Source of the DNA: Pseudomonas protegens CHA0
Lineage (GTDB): Bacteria > Pseudomonadota > Gammaproteobacteria > Pseudomonadales > Pseudomonadaceae
NCBI RefSeq assembly: GCF_000397205.1
Contig: NC_021237.1
Span: forward strand, 6,641,001 to 6,705,000
Length of the DNA stretch: 64,000 nt
Reading direction: 5' to 3'
Shown: one piece after another, positions 47,350 to 56,330 of the stretch
How the letters are laid out: each line of letters opens with the position of its first letter
Position numbering within the stretch: position 1 is the first letter of the stretch
Translations under genes and position numbers: made by a program
Notes under the pieces: model-generated
The model's input: the letters and a program-made list of their open reading frames with translations, nothing else
What the model was told of the DNA's origin: nothing
Databases searched by the model: none

Positions 47350-47733
47350 TCAAGCCTTGGGCTTGGCCTTTTTCGGTTTCAGGTACTTGGTCAGCCCCTG
47401 GAACCAGATCACCAGGGCCGGGTTGCCCTTGATCTGGATCGACTTGTCCTGAATACCGGTCATGAATGCCAACTGCTTGTTCTTCGCCTGCAGGGTGGCG
47501 AAGCCGTAGGCGGCATCCTTGAAGGCGATGGCGAATGCCGGCTCGGGATAGAACCCCGAACGGCTGGTGACGCGCTGGTCCTTGACGAAAAAATGCCGAG
47601 CAACCTTGCCGTCGAGCGTCTGCAGCTGGAACACCAGCTCCTTGTCACCCAACTGTTGCTGGAAAGCAGGATTGTTGCGGCTGGCTTTGCCCATCAACAG
47701 GCCAAGCACCCAGAGAAGAAAACGGAATTTCAT
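47350..47733 (-). CDS. Conserved protein of unknown function, SCP2-like
   Basis: 127 residues from the ATG at 47733; the frame extends upstream without a ribosome site. An N-terminal hydrophobic helix (KFRFLLWVLGLLMG) is followed by a small alpha/beta domain (DGKVARHFFVKDQRVTSRSG; PEPAFAIAFKDAAYGFATLQ) and a basic Lys/Pro-rich tail. The pattern resembles a sterol-carrier-protein-2-like fold, but that is a weak call. It lies 140 bp downstream of tagQ, past a strong inverted repeat, and similar genes occur after recG and HDOD in P. aeruginosa, so it is probably not part of the secretion system. Confidence 0.75.
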   Translation of the reverse strand: MKFRFLLWVLGLLMGKASRNNPAFQQQLGDKELVFQLQTLDGKVARHFFVKDQRVTSRSGFYPEPAFAIAFKDAAYGFATLQAKNKQLAFMTGIQDKSIQIKGNPALVIWFQGLTKYLKPKKAKPKA

Positions 47734-47793
47734 GCACGGCGCCTCAGTGGAATTATTGGATGGCCGGCGCAGTTTAACCTGTAACTCGAAGAG

Positions 47794-47833
47794 CGCCAGC
47801 CGATCTGTTCGATTGCTCGGAGATCGGCTGGCG
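47794..47833. terminator. Perfect 13-bp inverted repeat closing the T6SS operon
   Basis: CGCCAGCCGATCT (47794-47806) and AGATCGGCTGGCG (47821-47833) around a 14-base loop, 40 bases after the tagQ stop on the minus strand. No T run follows on that strand, so it may be a factor-dependent terminator or an RNA-stabilising end. Confidence 0.6.
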
Positions 47834-47873
47834 TTCAACGCTTATCGCGACATCTTGTCAGACAATCGCCAAC

Positions 47874-48803
47874 TCAGACGTTAGGGCAAGGCACCGGTGC
47901 CCAGTCACCCAGGTCCGGGTTCTTGCACATGCTGTTGACCTGGGTCTGGCCGGTGGTCGCGACCTTGTTGCTCTCGGCCTGCTTGATCTTGGCATCCTGG
48001 ATCGACCTCTCGGTGCTCACCGCTTCCTGAGGCACGGTCGGCAGCTTGGGCTGCTTGACCTTCTGTGGCTGTTTTCTCTTGCCACCGGTGGTCACCGTGG
48101 TGGTATCGGCGGTGGCGACTTTCACCACGTCGGTACGCTGCACGCCCACTTGCTGCAGATCCTGCTCGTAGGCCTGGTTGTACTTGCTCAGGTCTTCGCT
48201 GGCACGGCCGTTCACCGCGGTGATCAGGTCGTTGGACTCCTTCAGGCCGCTGACGATTTCCGCCAGGCGCTTGCGCCCTTCCACGTCATTGATGGTGTTG
48301 GCCTTGCGGGAGCTGATCAGGCTGTCGAAGGCGCGCTGGTAGCAGGTCTGGGAAGCGCGGGCATAGGCCGTGCTGCGGTCGATGTCGGCCGCGCTCTTGT
48401 TGACGTCGGCAGCGTAGGAAGCGATGCGCTGGTTGTCGTCGGCGATCTGCTTCTGGCGCTCGGTGTAGTAACCGGCTGCGCCACCGGCCAGGGCACCGCC
48501 TGCGGCACCGATGGCGGCGTTGCGGCCACGGTGGTCGCCGTCACCGGTCAGGGCACCGAGCAAAGCGCCGCCGGCAGCGCCCAGGGCAGCACCGGTGACC
48601 ACCGACTTGGTCATGTCCGAATCCGTGGCGCGCAGGTGCTGCACCGGCTCGTAGCAGCTCGGGTAGTACTCGACCTTGGTGGTCGAGGCGACCTTGGACA
48701 CCGGAGAGGTCGCGCAACCGGTCAATACGGTGCTGAACCCGGCGGCAACCAACAGCAGGTGACGCTTGGACGTTGAAGCAAATGGGTTGCGGGAAAAAAG
48801 CAT
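47874..48803 (-). CDS. tagQ: T6SS-associated outer-membrane lipoprotein TagQ
   Basis: 309 residues. A lipoprotein signal ends in the lipobox LTGC near residue 29. A glycine-zipper segment follows (GAALGAAGGALLGALTGDGD and NAAIGAAGGALAGGAAGYYT, about 70-115), then an alpha-helical region. In P. aeruginosa TagQ is the outer-membrane lipoprotein that anchors TagR and starts the threonine-phosphorylation cascade. Position as last gene after tagR, length and lipobox match. The ribosome site is weak and there is an 83-bp gap after tagR, the largest between intact genes in the operon. Confidence 0.85.
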   Translation of the reverse strand: MLFSRNPFASTSKRHLLLVAAGFSTVLTGCATSPVSKVASTTKVEYYPSCYEPVQHLRATDSDMTKSVVTGAALGAAGGALLGALTGDGDHRGRNAAIGAAGGALAGGAAGYYTERQKQIADDNQRIASYAADVNKSAADIDRSTAYARASQTCYQRAFDSLISSRKANTINDVEGRKRLAEIVSGLKESNDLITAVNGRASEDLSKYNQAYEQDLQQVGVQRTDVVKVATADTTTVTTGGKRKQPQKVKQPKLPTVPQEAVSTERSIQDAKIKQAESNKVATTGQTQVNSMCKNPDLGDWAPVPCPNV

Positions 48804-48886
48804 GTTCGTGATCTCGATTAAGTTTGACCAACTCGGCGCGACGCAATGTCGTCCGAGATCCTCCAGGCTCGACAGACAGCGGCCGG

Positions 48887-50599
48887 TCATGACTTCTGAC
48901 CGGTCGATGCGAGCAGTTCCTTCAAAATCGTCGCCGGGTCGGCTCGCCGTTGCTGGCGATAATTCCCGACATGGCGAACGAATAACGTAGCGCGCGTCAC
49001 CAGGCTCTTGCCGAGCACCGGCTTGCGATTGAGCTCTTCCTTGATTCGTTGAAATTGCGCCTGGATCACCGCGTCGGTGTAACGGGTGCCCGTGGCCAGG
49101 TTGTCGATGTAGATCGCCACCGCCCCGTCCAGCGCGCTGCGGCCGTTGTCGATGGCTTCGGCGAACAGCTTGGCGCTGGGCTCGTCCTTGGCATCGATGG
49201 CCTGCTGCTGGCTCTTCTTCAGGTTGGTCAGGCGGATGTTGTAGTTGTTGATGGTCTCGGCCACCAGGGCCGACGACTGGATCAGGTTGCCGGCCGCTTC
49301 CTCGCGCTGCTGGGCGATCAGCGAGACGTTGCGCTTGAGCTCTTCGTTGACCAGCCCCAGCTCCGCCTGCAGGCGCGGGTCGACGCTGGCGGCGATGATG
49401 GCGTCCAGGCGCTTGGTGGGGTCCTGGGCGTCGTCGATGGCATCGGTCAGGGACGCCAGGCGGCCCTCCTTCTGCCACTGGGCAAACAGCTCCTTGTAGC
49501 GCGAACGGGGCGCCGACAGCGCGCCGATGGCCACCCGGAAACCGGTGGTTTCGTTGCTCTGCTCAGTGCCGTCGGCGCCAAACAGCGGGTACTCGCGGCG
49601 CATCCCGGTGAACAGCGTGCCTTCGCCTTCCAGGTAGTTGCCACCCTTGACTACGAAACCGCCGTAGGTGCCCTGGCGGCGCCCGGCGCGCACCAGCTGG
49701 AAGGACTCCTGGACCATCTCGGCGGCGTTGCCGATCACGTCGAACATGCCGATGGGGTTGGGCAGCTTGGTGCCGATGGGCATCAGGCGCGCGGCCTGGC
49801 CGGTGCCGCCGGCCACCTGGTTGAACACCGCCCAGTCCGCCAGCGGGCCGTCGTCTTCGCTGCCCTCCACGCGCCGCGGGAACAGGCGGCCTTCCAGCTC
49901 CTGGCGGCTGACCGCCTGGCCGCCGCGGGCGGCGTATTCCCACTCCACCTCGGTGGGCAGGCGCACAAAGCCCAGGCCACCGTCTTCCGAGGAACTGCCA
50001 CGGCCGCTGACCGGCAGCAGGTCGCGGTGGTTCTTCATCAGCCAGGCGCTGTACACCGCGGCAAAGCGCTCGGCCTCGAAACGCGACAGCTTGACCTTGG
50101 GCAGGCGCCCCTGCAGGCCCTCCGGCGCCTCACAGGCCGGGGCCGGATCACCGCTGGCCAGGGACTGGGCCTGGGCCATGACCTGGGCGTACTGGCGGGC
50201 AGTGACCTCGTACTTGCCGATGAAATACAGCATTGGCTTGAGGGGCACCCCGGCGCCACTTTTCGGCAGCGCCGGGCCAATGGTCTTGCCCCAGGCGCCA
50301 GGCAGGTCCTTGAGGGTGAACTGGCCGTTGATGTAGTCCCGGCGATAGCCGGAAATGAACGACTGCTGGTAACCGCTCTCGCCCTCGCTGAAGGGGTAGC
50401 CGAGGTTCACCTCACGGTCGTCCAGGGTGCCCTGGGCCAGCACGTAGACGTAGCGGAACACCATCTCGCCGTCGCAGGGCAGTGGCAGACTAACGTCGTC
50501 CGGCAACGGCTTGGGGTTGTCCATCTTGTTCGCCGGTTCTTCGGCCCACACGGCCCCGGCCAGGGTCATGGCCAGCACGGTGCTGATCAACTTATACAT
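48887..50599 (-). CDS. tagR: T6SS sensor protein TagR (formylglycine-generating-enzyme-like)
   Basis: 570 residues. A signal peptide ends MTLAGAVWA near residue 19. The centre (about 120-350) is an FGE-sulfatase fold: FIGKYEVTARQYAQVM, FVRLPTEVEWEYAARGG, FDVIGNAAEMVQESF and GGFVVKGGNY. The catalytic cysteines of true formylglycine enzymes are absent here, so it is a binding protein. The C-terminal 200 residues are helical. P. aeruginosa TagR is a periplasmic activator of PpkA. I chose the ATG at 50599 with AAGGA upstream; it overlaps the tagS stop by eight bases. Confidence 0.9.
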   Translation of the reverse strand: MYKLISTVLAMTLAGAVWAEEPANKMDNPKPLPDDVSLPLPCDGEMVFRYVYVLAQGTLDDREVNLGYPFSEGESGYQQSFISGYRRDYINGQFTLKDLPGAWGKTIGPALPKSGAGVPLKPMLYFIGKYEVTARQYAQVMAQAQSLASGDPAPACEAPEGLQGRLPKVKLSRFEAERFAAVYSAWLMKNHRDLLPVSGRGSSSEDGGLGFVRLPTEVEWEYAARGGQAVSRQELEGRLFPRRVEGSEDDGPLADWAVFNQVAGGTGQAARLMPIGTKLPNPIGMFDVIGNAAEMVQESFQLVRAGRRQGTYGGFVVKGGNYLEGEGTLFTGMRREYPLFGADGTEQSNETTGFRVAIGALSAPRSRYKELFAQWQKEGRLASLTDAIDDAQDPTKRLDAIIAASVDPRLQAELGLVNEELKRNVSLIAQQREEAAGNLIQSSALVAETINNYNIRLTNLKKSQQQAIDAKDEPSAKLFAEAIDNGRSALDGAVAIYIDNLATGTRYTDAVIQAQFQRIKEELNRKPVLGKSLVTRATLFVRHVGNYRQQRRADPATILKELLASTGQKS

Positions 50600-51794
50600 C
50601 GCGAATTCCTTCACAGGCTTCTATGCGCGACACCCGCCAGCCGCCCAGCGCGGCGGCCAGGGTACTGACGCCCAGCGTCGCCAACAGGGCCAGCCCGTAA
50701 TGGGCCGGCAGCAGGTGGCTGGCGTATTCGCCGGGCGCCTGCATGAACAAATGATTCAGCCCGGCCTGGGCCAGGCCATACAGGGCGCCGCTCAACAGCG
50801 CGGCAAAACCGGCGCTGTACAGCGCCTGGGCCACCACGAACAGCAGCAGCGCACCGGTGGAAAACCCCAGCAGGCGCAACACCGACAGCTCCCGGCGCTT
50901 GCGCTCCACCGCCGCCAGGGCCCCGGCGAAGATCGCCGCGAAGGCACCCGCCAGGGCCAGCCCGGCGATCACCCAGAAGACGATGGCCAGGTTGCGGCTC
51001 AAGGACTGCACCTGGGCTATGGTCTGGGCCTGGGTCGACACCAGCAGGCCGCGCTCGGCGAAATACAGACGCAATGGCTCGACATCCCCCAGGTCGCGGG
51101 CATACAGGCGAAACGCCGGGTAAACCCGCTGCCCGGCAGTTGCCTGGGCATCGCCGAGCCAGCCCAGGGCCGCCACAGCGCGTCCGTCGCGGTAATCCTC
51201 GGCGGCTTCCAGCAGCGCCAGCGGGGCGAACAGCGCGTCCCGGGCAAAGGCCTCCAGCGGCAGAACGCCCTCCACTTGGACCCGGGTCCGCTGTACCTCG
51301 CTGCGCCCCGCCACCTGCCGGCCAAAGGTCGCCTGCAACCAGTCCCCCGGCTGCACCCCAAGCTTCTCGGCGGCGGTGCGGCTGAGCAGCACGCCACTCA
51401 TGCCCCGGGGCGCCGGCAAGCGCCCGAGCAAGGGGTCGCCGGCCGCGGTGGGGAGCATTTCCACGGTCAGGCCGATATCCCCCGTGCCCCGGGACAGGTC
51501 CGCGGTGGCGGCGATCTGCCGGGTACGCGGCAAGGCAAAGGCCACGTCCGGACGCTGCCCCAACTGGGCGATGAAGTCGGCGCTGAAGCGCCCGCCGCCC
51601 AGGGGAATGATCTCGCGCACCGCCGGGTCCTTTTCCAGGCGCTCGGTGAGGCTGCTCACCAGCCCGAACTTGAGCCCGAACAGCACCAGCAAGGGGGCGA
51701 TCACCGCCACCAGGGCCAGCACCGAACAGGCCGACAGCCAGCTGTCGGCCCGGTAGTCCTGCCAGGCCAGTGCCGCGGTCAGTGAGGCGCGCAT
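50592..51794 (-). CDS. tagS: T6SS ABC transporter permease TagS
   Basis: 400 residues. One N-terminal membrane helix (about 22-46), a large periplasmic domain (about 50-260) and three C-terminal helices (about 270-390, with AAIFAGALAAVERKRRELSV) form the FtsX/MacB-type permease layout. These complexes transduce signals or force rather than import solutes. Its start ATG shares one base with the tagT stop (TGATG). With TagT it forms the inner-membrane part of the TagQRST sensor. Confidence 0.88.
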   Translation of the reverse strand: MRASLTAALAWQDYRADSWLSACSVLALVAVIAPLLVLFGLKFGLVSSLTERLEKDPAVREIIPLGGGRFSADFIAQLGQRPDVAFALPRTRQIAATADLSRGTGDIGLTVEMLPTAAGDPLLGRLPAPRGMSGVLLSRTAAEKLGVQPGDWLQATFGRQVAGRSEVQRTRVQVEGVLPLEAFARDALFAPLALLEAAEDYRDGRAVAALGWLGDAQATAGQRVYPAFRLYARDLGDVEPLRLYFAERGLLVSTQAQTIAQVQSLSRNLAIVFWVIAGLALAGAFAAIFAGALAAVERKRRELSVLRLLGFSTGALLLFVVAQALYSAGFAALLSGALYGLAQAGLNHLFMQAPGEYASHLLPAHYGLALLATLGVSTLAAALGGWRVSRIEACEGIRDV

Positions 51795-52510
51795 CAGCAG
51801 GCCTCCCCAAGCGTGGCAGTGACTCCGCCATCGGCGTCGCGCTGGCAGGCGATGCGTCGTACCTGCAAGCCGTTGGCCCGGGCCAGGGGTTCGTCGTGGG
51901 TGGCGATCACACAGCACACCCCCTGGTCCCGCGACTGCTGCACCAGCAGTTGCATCACCCGCTGGGCGTTCAAGGGGTCCAGGGCCGCTGTCGGCTCGTC
52001 CGCCAGCAATACCTGAGGGTTGTGGGCCAGGGCCCGGGCGCAGCTGACCCGCTGGCGCTGGCCCACCGACAGCGCGGCGGGTTTCTTGTGCAGCTGGTCG
52101 GCGATCTCCAGGCGCTCGGCCAGGCGCCGGGGAATGCCCTCGTCCGCCAGCCCCAGCAACTGCCGGGGCAGGCTGATATTCGCGCGCACGTCGAGAAAGC
52201 CCAGCAGGCCGCCGGTCTGCAGCACATAACCCAGGTGCCGGCTGCGCAACTGCGCCAGCGCGCTGTGGCCGTCGCCGCGCCAGATCCCGGCAATGTCGAT
52301 GGCATCCCTGGCCGGGGAGAACTCGAAGCGCGCCGCCGAATCCGGGGCCAGCACCAGCGCCAGCAGGTCCAGCAGCGTGCTCTTGCCGCAACCGCTGGGG
52401 CCGACCACCGCCAGTTGATCACCGGCACGCAGTTGCAGCCTGGGGATCACCAGGCTGTAGCGTTGGCGACCCTCGCCGCGGCTCTTGTGCACCTGTGCCA
52501 GATTGAGCAT
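51794..52510 (-). CDS. tagT: T6SS ABC transporter ATPase TagT
   Basis: 238 residues. Walker A GPSGCGKST, signature LSVGQRQR, Walker B VLLADEPTAA and the switch His in ATHDEPLAR are present. It is related to the LolD/MacB ATPases that pair with FtsX-like permeases. Start choice: the ATG at 52510 shares one base with the ppkA stop (TGATG), with a GTG one codon before as alternative. It powers TagS in the sensor module. Confidence 0.9.
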   Translation of the reverse strand: MLNLAQVHKSRGEGRQRYSLVIPRLQLRAGDQLAVVGPSGCGKSTLLDLLALVLAPDSAARFEFSPARDAIDIAGIWRGDGHSALAQLRSRHLGYVLQTGGLLGFLDVRANISLPRQLLGLADEGIPRRLAERLEIADQLHKKPAALSVGQRQRVSCARALAHNPQVLLADEPTAALDPLNAQRVMQLLVQQSRDQGVCCVIATHDEPLARANGLQVRRIACQRDADGGVTATLGEAC

Positions 52511-55500
52511 CACGGCAGGGTCGACAACGGAACGCGGTACAGGGCATCACCCGGCTCGGCATCACCGAAGCGCACCCAGTTGGCCAGATCGTTATGGAAG
52601 GTTTCGTAGAGGCGGATCTTCGAATCCAGCTCGTCGATGAAGTCTTCCTGCTCGGCCACGCTCAGGGACAGCCACAGGTCCTGGGTCATGTTCAGCGACT
52701 TGCTGCGGTACGGCAGGCCTTCCAGGTATTCCCCCAGCACGCCGCCGTCGGCCAGGTTGCCGCCCTTGCGCAGGGCCGACGGGTCGCGGCTCATGTAGGC
52801 ACTGGCGCTGGCGATTTCCTGGAAGAAATCCTTGGGCGAGGTCTGGGTCTTGCGCGCCGCGTCGACGATCAGTTTCAGCGACTGCTGCAAGTCGTTGAGT
52901 TGCAGCTTGGTGAGCATCACACAGACCTGGAACGCCGGCAGCGCCGGGTTGGTCAGGTCGCGGTCGGCGGTCCAGGCGCTGACTAGCTGGGGCGCCTGGC
53001 TGGCGGACTTGCGGCCGAGGAAATCCATGTGCATGGCGTAGCCGATGGCCGCCGACTTCTGCGTGATGCTCGGCGCCGCCGCCAGCACCGGGACTTCCTG
53101 GCTCTGGTTGCTGCGCACCTGATGCACCAGGTCGGCGAACACCGTGCCGATCTCGTCGACCCGCTCGCCGAACTTGCCCACATCGCCACCGGGCACCGGA
53201 ATGTACAGGTCGCCGATCTTCGGGTTGGCGTCGGCGGTCAGCACCCGGTACTGGGTTTCCGCCTGGGCGTGGTTCTTCTTGCCGGCATCGGTACGCAGGT
53301 GCAGGGCGTAGATCTTGATCTGCTTGCCCAGGGCTGCCTGGCGCACTTCCGCCTCGTTCATCTGGGTGCGGCTGTAAGGGTCGTTCTTGCGCAGCGCCCC
53401 GGCATCGCTGACCAGCAGGATCAGGCGGCCGCCATAGCCCTTCCAGTCCATGCCCTCCACGGCCTGCATCACGCCGGCAAAGGCGTCTTCGTTGAACGAA
53501 TGGCTGGAGACACTGGTGGCCTTGACCTGGCTCACCAGCTCCTGGAAGCGCTGGGGATCGCGACCCTGGTCCAGGGTCACCAGGGTCTTGGTCACGTACT
53601 CCAGGCCCGGGGTCTTGCTGGTGTTGTTGCGAAAGCCCACCAGGCCGAAGCTGACGCTGTCCAGCTCGCCGCGCTGGGCGATCTTGCTTTGCAGCTCGTG
53701 CACCACATCGCGCACCTGGTCGATGTAGGGCTGCATCGACACCGAGGTGTCCACCACCAGCACCACCGCAGTGCGGAAGGCATCGCCGGCCGCCGGAGGA
53801 GTATTGGCCGGCAGGCGCTTGCCGCTACTGTCACTGATGCTCTGCGGGCTGTTGCCCGGGTCGATGGAAGCCACATTGAGCAACTGCACCGGCTGGCCGT
53901 TGTCGTCGAAACTCTCCTTGGAATCGAAGATCGGCAGCAGGTAGAACTGGTCCTGTGGCACCGCGCTGGCGTTGGGTTCCAGGGCCAGCACCTGCTGTTC
54001 GTCCTGGGGGTTCTTCTGTGCCTTGAGCAGCAGGTTCTTGGCCGCCGCAGGGTCCGCCAACAAACGCTCCAGCTCGCTGGCCTGACGCACGAACATCACC
54101 GGTGCACGACCGGAACGCTCGGTGAATTTCAGCACCAGGCTCTGCTTCCAGTCGCTGACCTGTTCGGCCGGCAACCAGCCGGCGCTGCGACCGTCACTGG
54201 CGGCCCCCAGGCGCAGCCAGGAGCGGCCGTCGAGGTTCTTGCGCTGATACACGTAGAGCACCGAGAACGCCGGCACCGCCTGGCCCGGCGCAGCCCCAGG
54301 CTCGCTGGAGAAACTCGCCCCTGGCTTGCTCAGCACCCGCTGGAACAAGGTTTTCTTGCCCGGCATCAGCAGCGGTCGCTGGCCGCCGTCGACATCCGCG
54401 GCCACCGGCTGACTGGCCGGGGGCGCCACCACCGCAGGCGTGGTGCCGGCTGTCGAGGCGGTCTTGGGTTCTGGCGCCGGGCTGTCGCCCGACAGCCACC
54501 AATAACCGGCGCCCGCCACTGCCAGGGCCACCGCCACGGCGACCCCAGCCAGGGCCAGCACTGGGCCGCGCCGCTGTTCGGAAGGCCCGCTGCCGGCTGG
54601 CGGCAGATTGGCCGTGCGCGGCGGCGCGGGCGGCTCCTCGGGCGGCTCGCGGCGCGGCGCCGGTCGGGGCGCCTGCTGCGGGATCTCGATGGACACCGGG
54701 GTCAGCCCGGCCAGGTCGTTGCCCTGAGGTACAGGCTGCGACGCAGCCTGGGGTGGCAGCGGCAAGGGCTGGATCAGCGTCGCTTCCACCTCGGCGGTGG
54801 CGGCCGGCAGGTTGTCCAGGGCCGCCAGCAAGGCGGCGGCATCCGGGTAGCGCTCGGCCGGGTCCTTGGCCAGCAGCTTGCGCAGGATGTGCTGGTAGCG
54901 ACCGTGGTGCAGCGGCAGCTCCGGCAGCGGCTCGGTCAGGTGGGCCAGGGCTGTGGACAGCGCGTCGGTGCCGTTGTAAGGCAGCTCGCCCACCAGGATT
55001 TCATACAGCACCACCCCCAGGGCATAGAGGTCGGCGCGGCCGTCGATGTCCTGGCCACGAGCCTGTTCGGGGCTCATGTAGCTCGGGGTGCCTACGGCAA
55101 AACCGGCCTGGGTGAACTGGGTGCGGTCGTCCAGGGACTTGGCGATGCCGAAGTCCGAGAGCACCGCGGTGCCGTCGGCGCGGAACAGGATGTTGGCCGG
55201 CTTCACATCGCGGTGTACCAGCCCCTGGGCATGGGCATAGCCCAGGGCCGAGGCGATCTGGCGGATATAGGTCAGGCCCTGCTCCGGGGTCAGCCCGGCG
55301 GCGATGCGCTCTTTCAGCGTGCCGTTGGGCAGGTACTCCATGGCCATGTAGTACAGCTCGCCGACATTGCCGATGTCGTGGATGGTCACGGTGTGCGGGT
55401 GCGACAGCCGCGCCAGGGTCTTGCCCTCGCGCAGGAAGCGCTCGCAGAAGCTCGGGTCGGCGGCCAGCGCCGCGGCCATCACCTTGAGTGCCACCTTGCG

Positions 55501-55593
55501 TTCCAGGGAACGCTGGGTCGCCAGGTACACGCTGGCCATGGCGCCTTCGCCAATTTCGCCCTGGATGTCAAAGCCGGGAATCAGAATGTCCAT
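52510..55593 (-). CDS. ppkA: T6SS serine/threonine protein kinase PpkA
   Basis: 1027 residues. The kinase domain (about 8-265) keeps the glycine loop (IGEGAMASVY), K37, H127-R-D129, D147-FG and GTPSYMSPEQ. A Pro-rich linker (270-340), a membrane helix (344-367), and a periplasmic part with a von Willebrand A domain starting near residue 612 (VVDTSVSMQPYI, MIDAS motif DTSVS) follow. PpkA phosphorylates Fha when TagQRST signals envelope contact, triggering secretion. The gene ends in the TGATG junction with tagT and starts two bases after pppA. Confidence 0.94.
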   Translation of the reverse strand: MDILIPGFDIQGEIGEGAMASVYLATQRSLERKVALKVMAAALAADPSFCERFLREGKTLARLSHPHTVTIHDIGNVGELYYMAMEYLPNGTLKERIAAGLTPEQGLTYIRQIASALGYAHAQGLVHRDVKPANILFRADGTAVLSDFGIAKSLDDRTQFTQAGFAVGTPSYMSPEQARGQDIDGRADLYALGVVLYEILVGELPYNGTDALSTALAHLTEPLPELPLHHGRYQHILRKLLAKDPAERYPDAAALLAALDNLPAATAEVEATLIQPLPLPPQAASQPVPQGNDLAGLTPVSIEIPQQAPRPAPRREPPEEPPAPPRTANLPPAGSGPSEQRRGPVLALAGVAVAVALAVAGAGYWWLSGDSPAPEPKTASTAGTTPAVVAPPASQPVAADVDGGQRPLLMPGKKTLFQRVLSKPGASFSSEPGAAPGQAVPAFSVLYVYQRKNLDGRSWLRLGAASDGRSAGWLPAEQVSDWKQSLVLKFTERSGRAPVMFVRQASELERLLADPAAAKNLLLKAQKNPQDEQQVLALEPNASAVPQDQFYLLPIFDSKESFDDNGQPVQLLNVASIDPGNSPQSISDSSGKRLPANTPPAAGDAFRTAVVLVVDTSVSMQPYIDQVRDVVHELQSKIAQRGELDSVSFGLVGFRNNTSKTPGLEYVTKTLVTLDQGRDPQRFQELVSQVKATSVSSHSFNEDAFAGVMQAVEGMDWKGYGGRLILLVSDAGALRKNDPYSRTQMNEAEVRQAALGKQIKIYALHLRTDAGKKNHAQAETQYRVLTADANPKIGDLYIPVPGGDVGKFGERVDEIGTVFADLVHQVRSNQSQEVPVLAAAPSITQKSAAIGYAMHMDFLGRKSASQAPQLVSAWTADRDLTNPALPAFQVCVMLTKLQLNDLQQSLKLIVDAARKTQTSPKDFFQEIASASAYMSRDPSALRKGGNLADGGVLGEYLEGLPYRSKSLNMTQDLWLSLSVAEQEDFIDELDSKIRLYETFHNDLANWVRFGDAEPGDALYRVPLSTLP

Positions 55594-55595
55594 GG

Positions 55596-56330
55596 TCAGT
55601 GTCCTGCGGCCTTGATCACGATGGCGGTGATGTTGTCCGGAGCGCCCCGGGTCAGGCCCAGGTGGATCAGGCTGCGCACCACGTCATTGGGCTCGCTGTG
55701 GCTGAGCACGTCACGCAGCTCAAAGTCCTCGGCGGTCTTGTTCAGGCCGTCGCTGCACAGCAGGAAGGTGTCGCCGTCCTGCACCTGCAGGTCAATCTGG
55801 GACAGCTCCAGCTGGGCCTCGACGCCAATCGCCCGGGTCACGATGTTGGCCCGCGGGTGCACCCGCGCCTCGGCCTCGCTGAGCAGGCCGCTGTCCTGCA
55901 GGTCCTGGACGTAGCTGTGGTCCCGGGAAATGCCTTCCAGCTGTTCGTCCCGCAACCGGTACAGGCGGCTATCGCCGGCCCACAGGCACACGGCCCGGGC
56001 CCCGCGTACCGCCAGCAGCACCACAGTGCTGCCCATCATGGTCACCCCACGGTTGGCGGTTTCCTCGCGCACCGCGGCGTTGACCGCGGCCAGGCCGTTG
56101 CGCAGCGCGGCGACATAGTCGTCCAGGCTGTCGGCGGCCGGAACCGCCCGCAGGCTGTCGACGATCAGGCTGCTGACATAGTCCCCGGCGGCGTGCCCGC
56201 CCATACCGTCGGCCACCAGCCACAGGCCGGTCTCCGGGGCTTCGAGCCAGGCGTCTTCATTGATTTTCCGCACCATGCCGACATGGCTGTAGCTGGCGGA
56301 CTGGTAGGACAGTTGCGGCGCTGAACGCAT
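55596..56330 (-). CDS. pppA: T6SS PP2C-type protein phosphatase PppA
   Basis: 244 residues of the PPM/PP2C family. Metal-binding motifs are present: NEDAWLEAPETGLWLVADGM begins the first pair of Asp, then GGHAAGD, CSDGL and DNITAIVI with the last Asp. It removes phosphate from Fha and resets the system. Its ATG is directly adjacent to the tagF stop (TAAATG). Confidence 0.93.
   Translation of the reverse strand: MRSAPQLSYQSASYSHVGMVRKINEDAWLEAPETGLWLVADGMGGHAAGDYVSSLIVDSLRAVPAADSLDDYVAALRNGLAAVNAAVREETANRGVTMMGSTVVLLAVRGARAVCLWAGDSRLYRLRDEQLEGISRDHSYVQDLQDSGLLSEAEARVHPRANIVTRAIGVEAQLELSQIDLQVQDGDTFLLCSDGLNKTAEDFELRDVLSHSEPNDVVRSLIHLGLTRGAPDNITAIVIKAAGH

Noticed and set aside
47350..47733. Effector or immunity gene of the T6SS
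   Set aside because: No vgrG, PAAR or toxin partner nearby, and similar genes appear at the recG locus in species with the T6SS elsewhere.
53029..55914. 961-codon open frame antisense to ppkA
   Set aside because: Shadow of a GC-rich gene; no start signal and His/Gln/Arg-rich composition.
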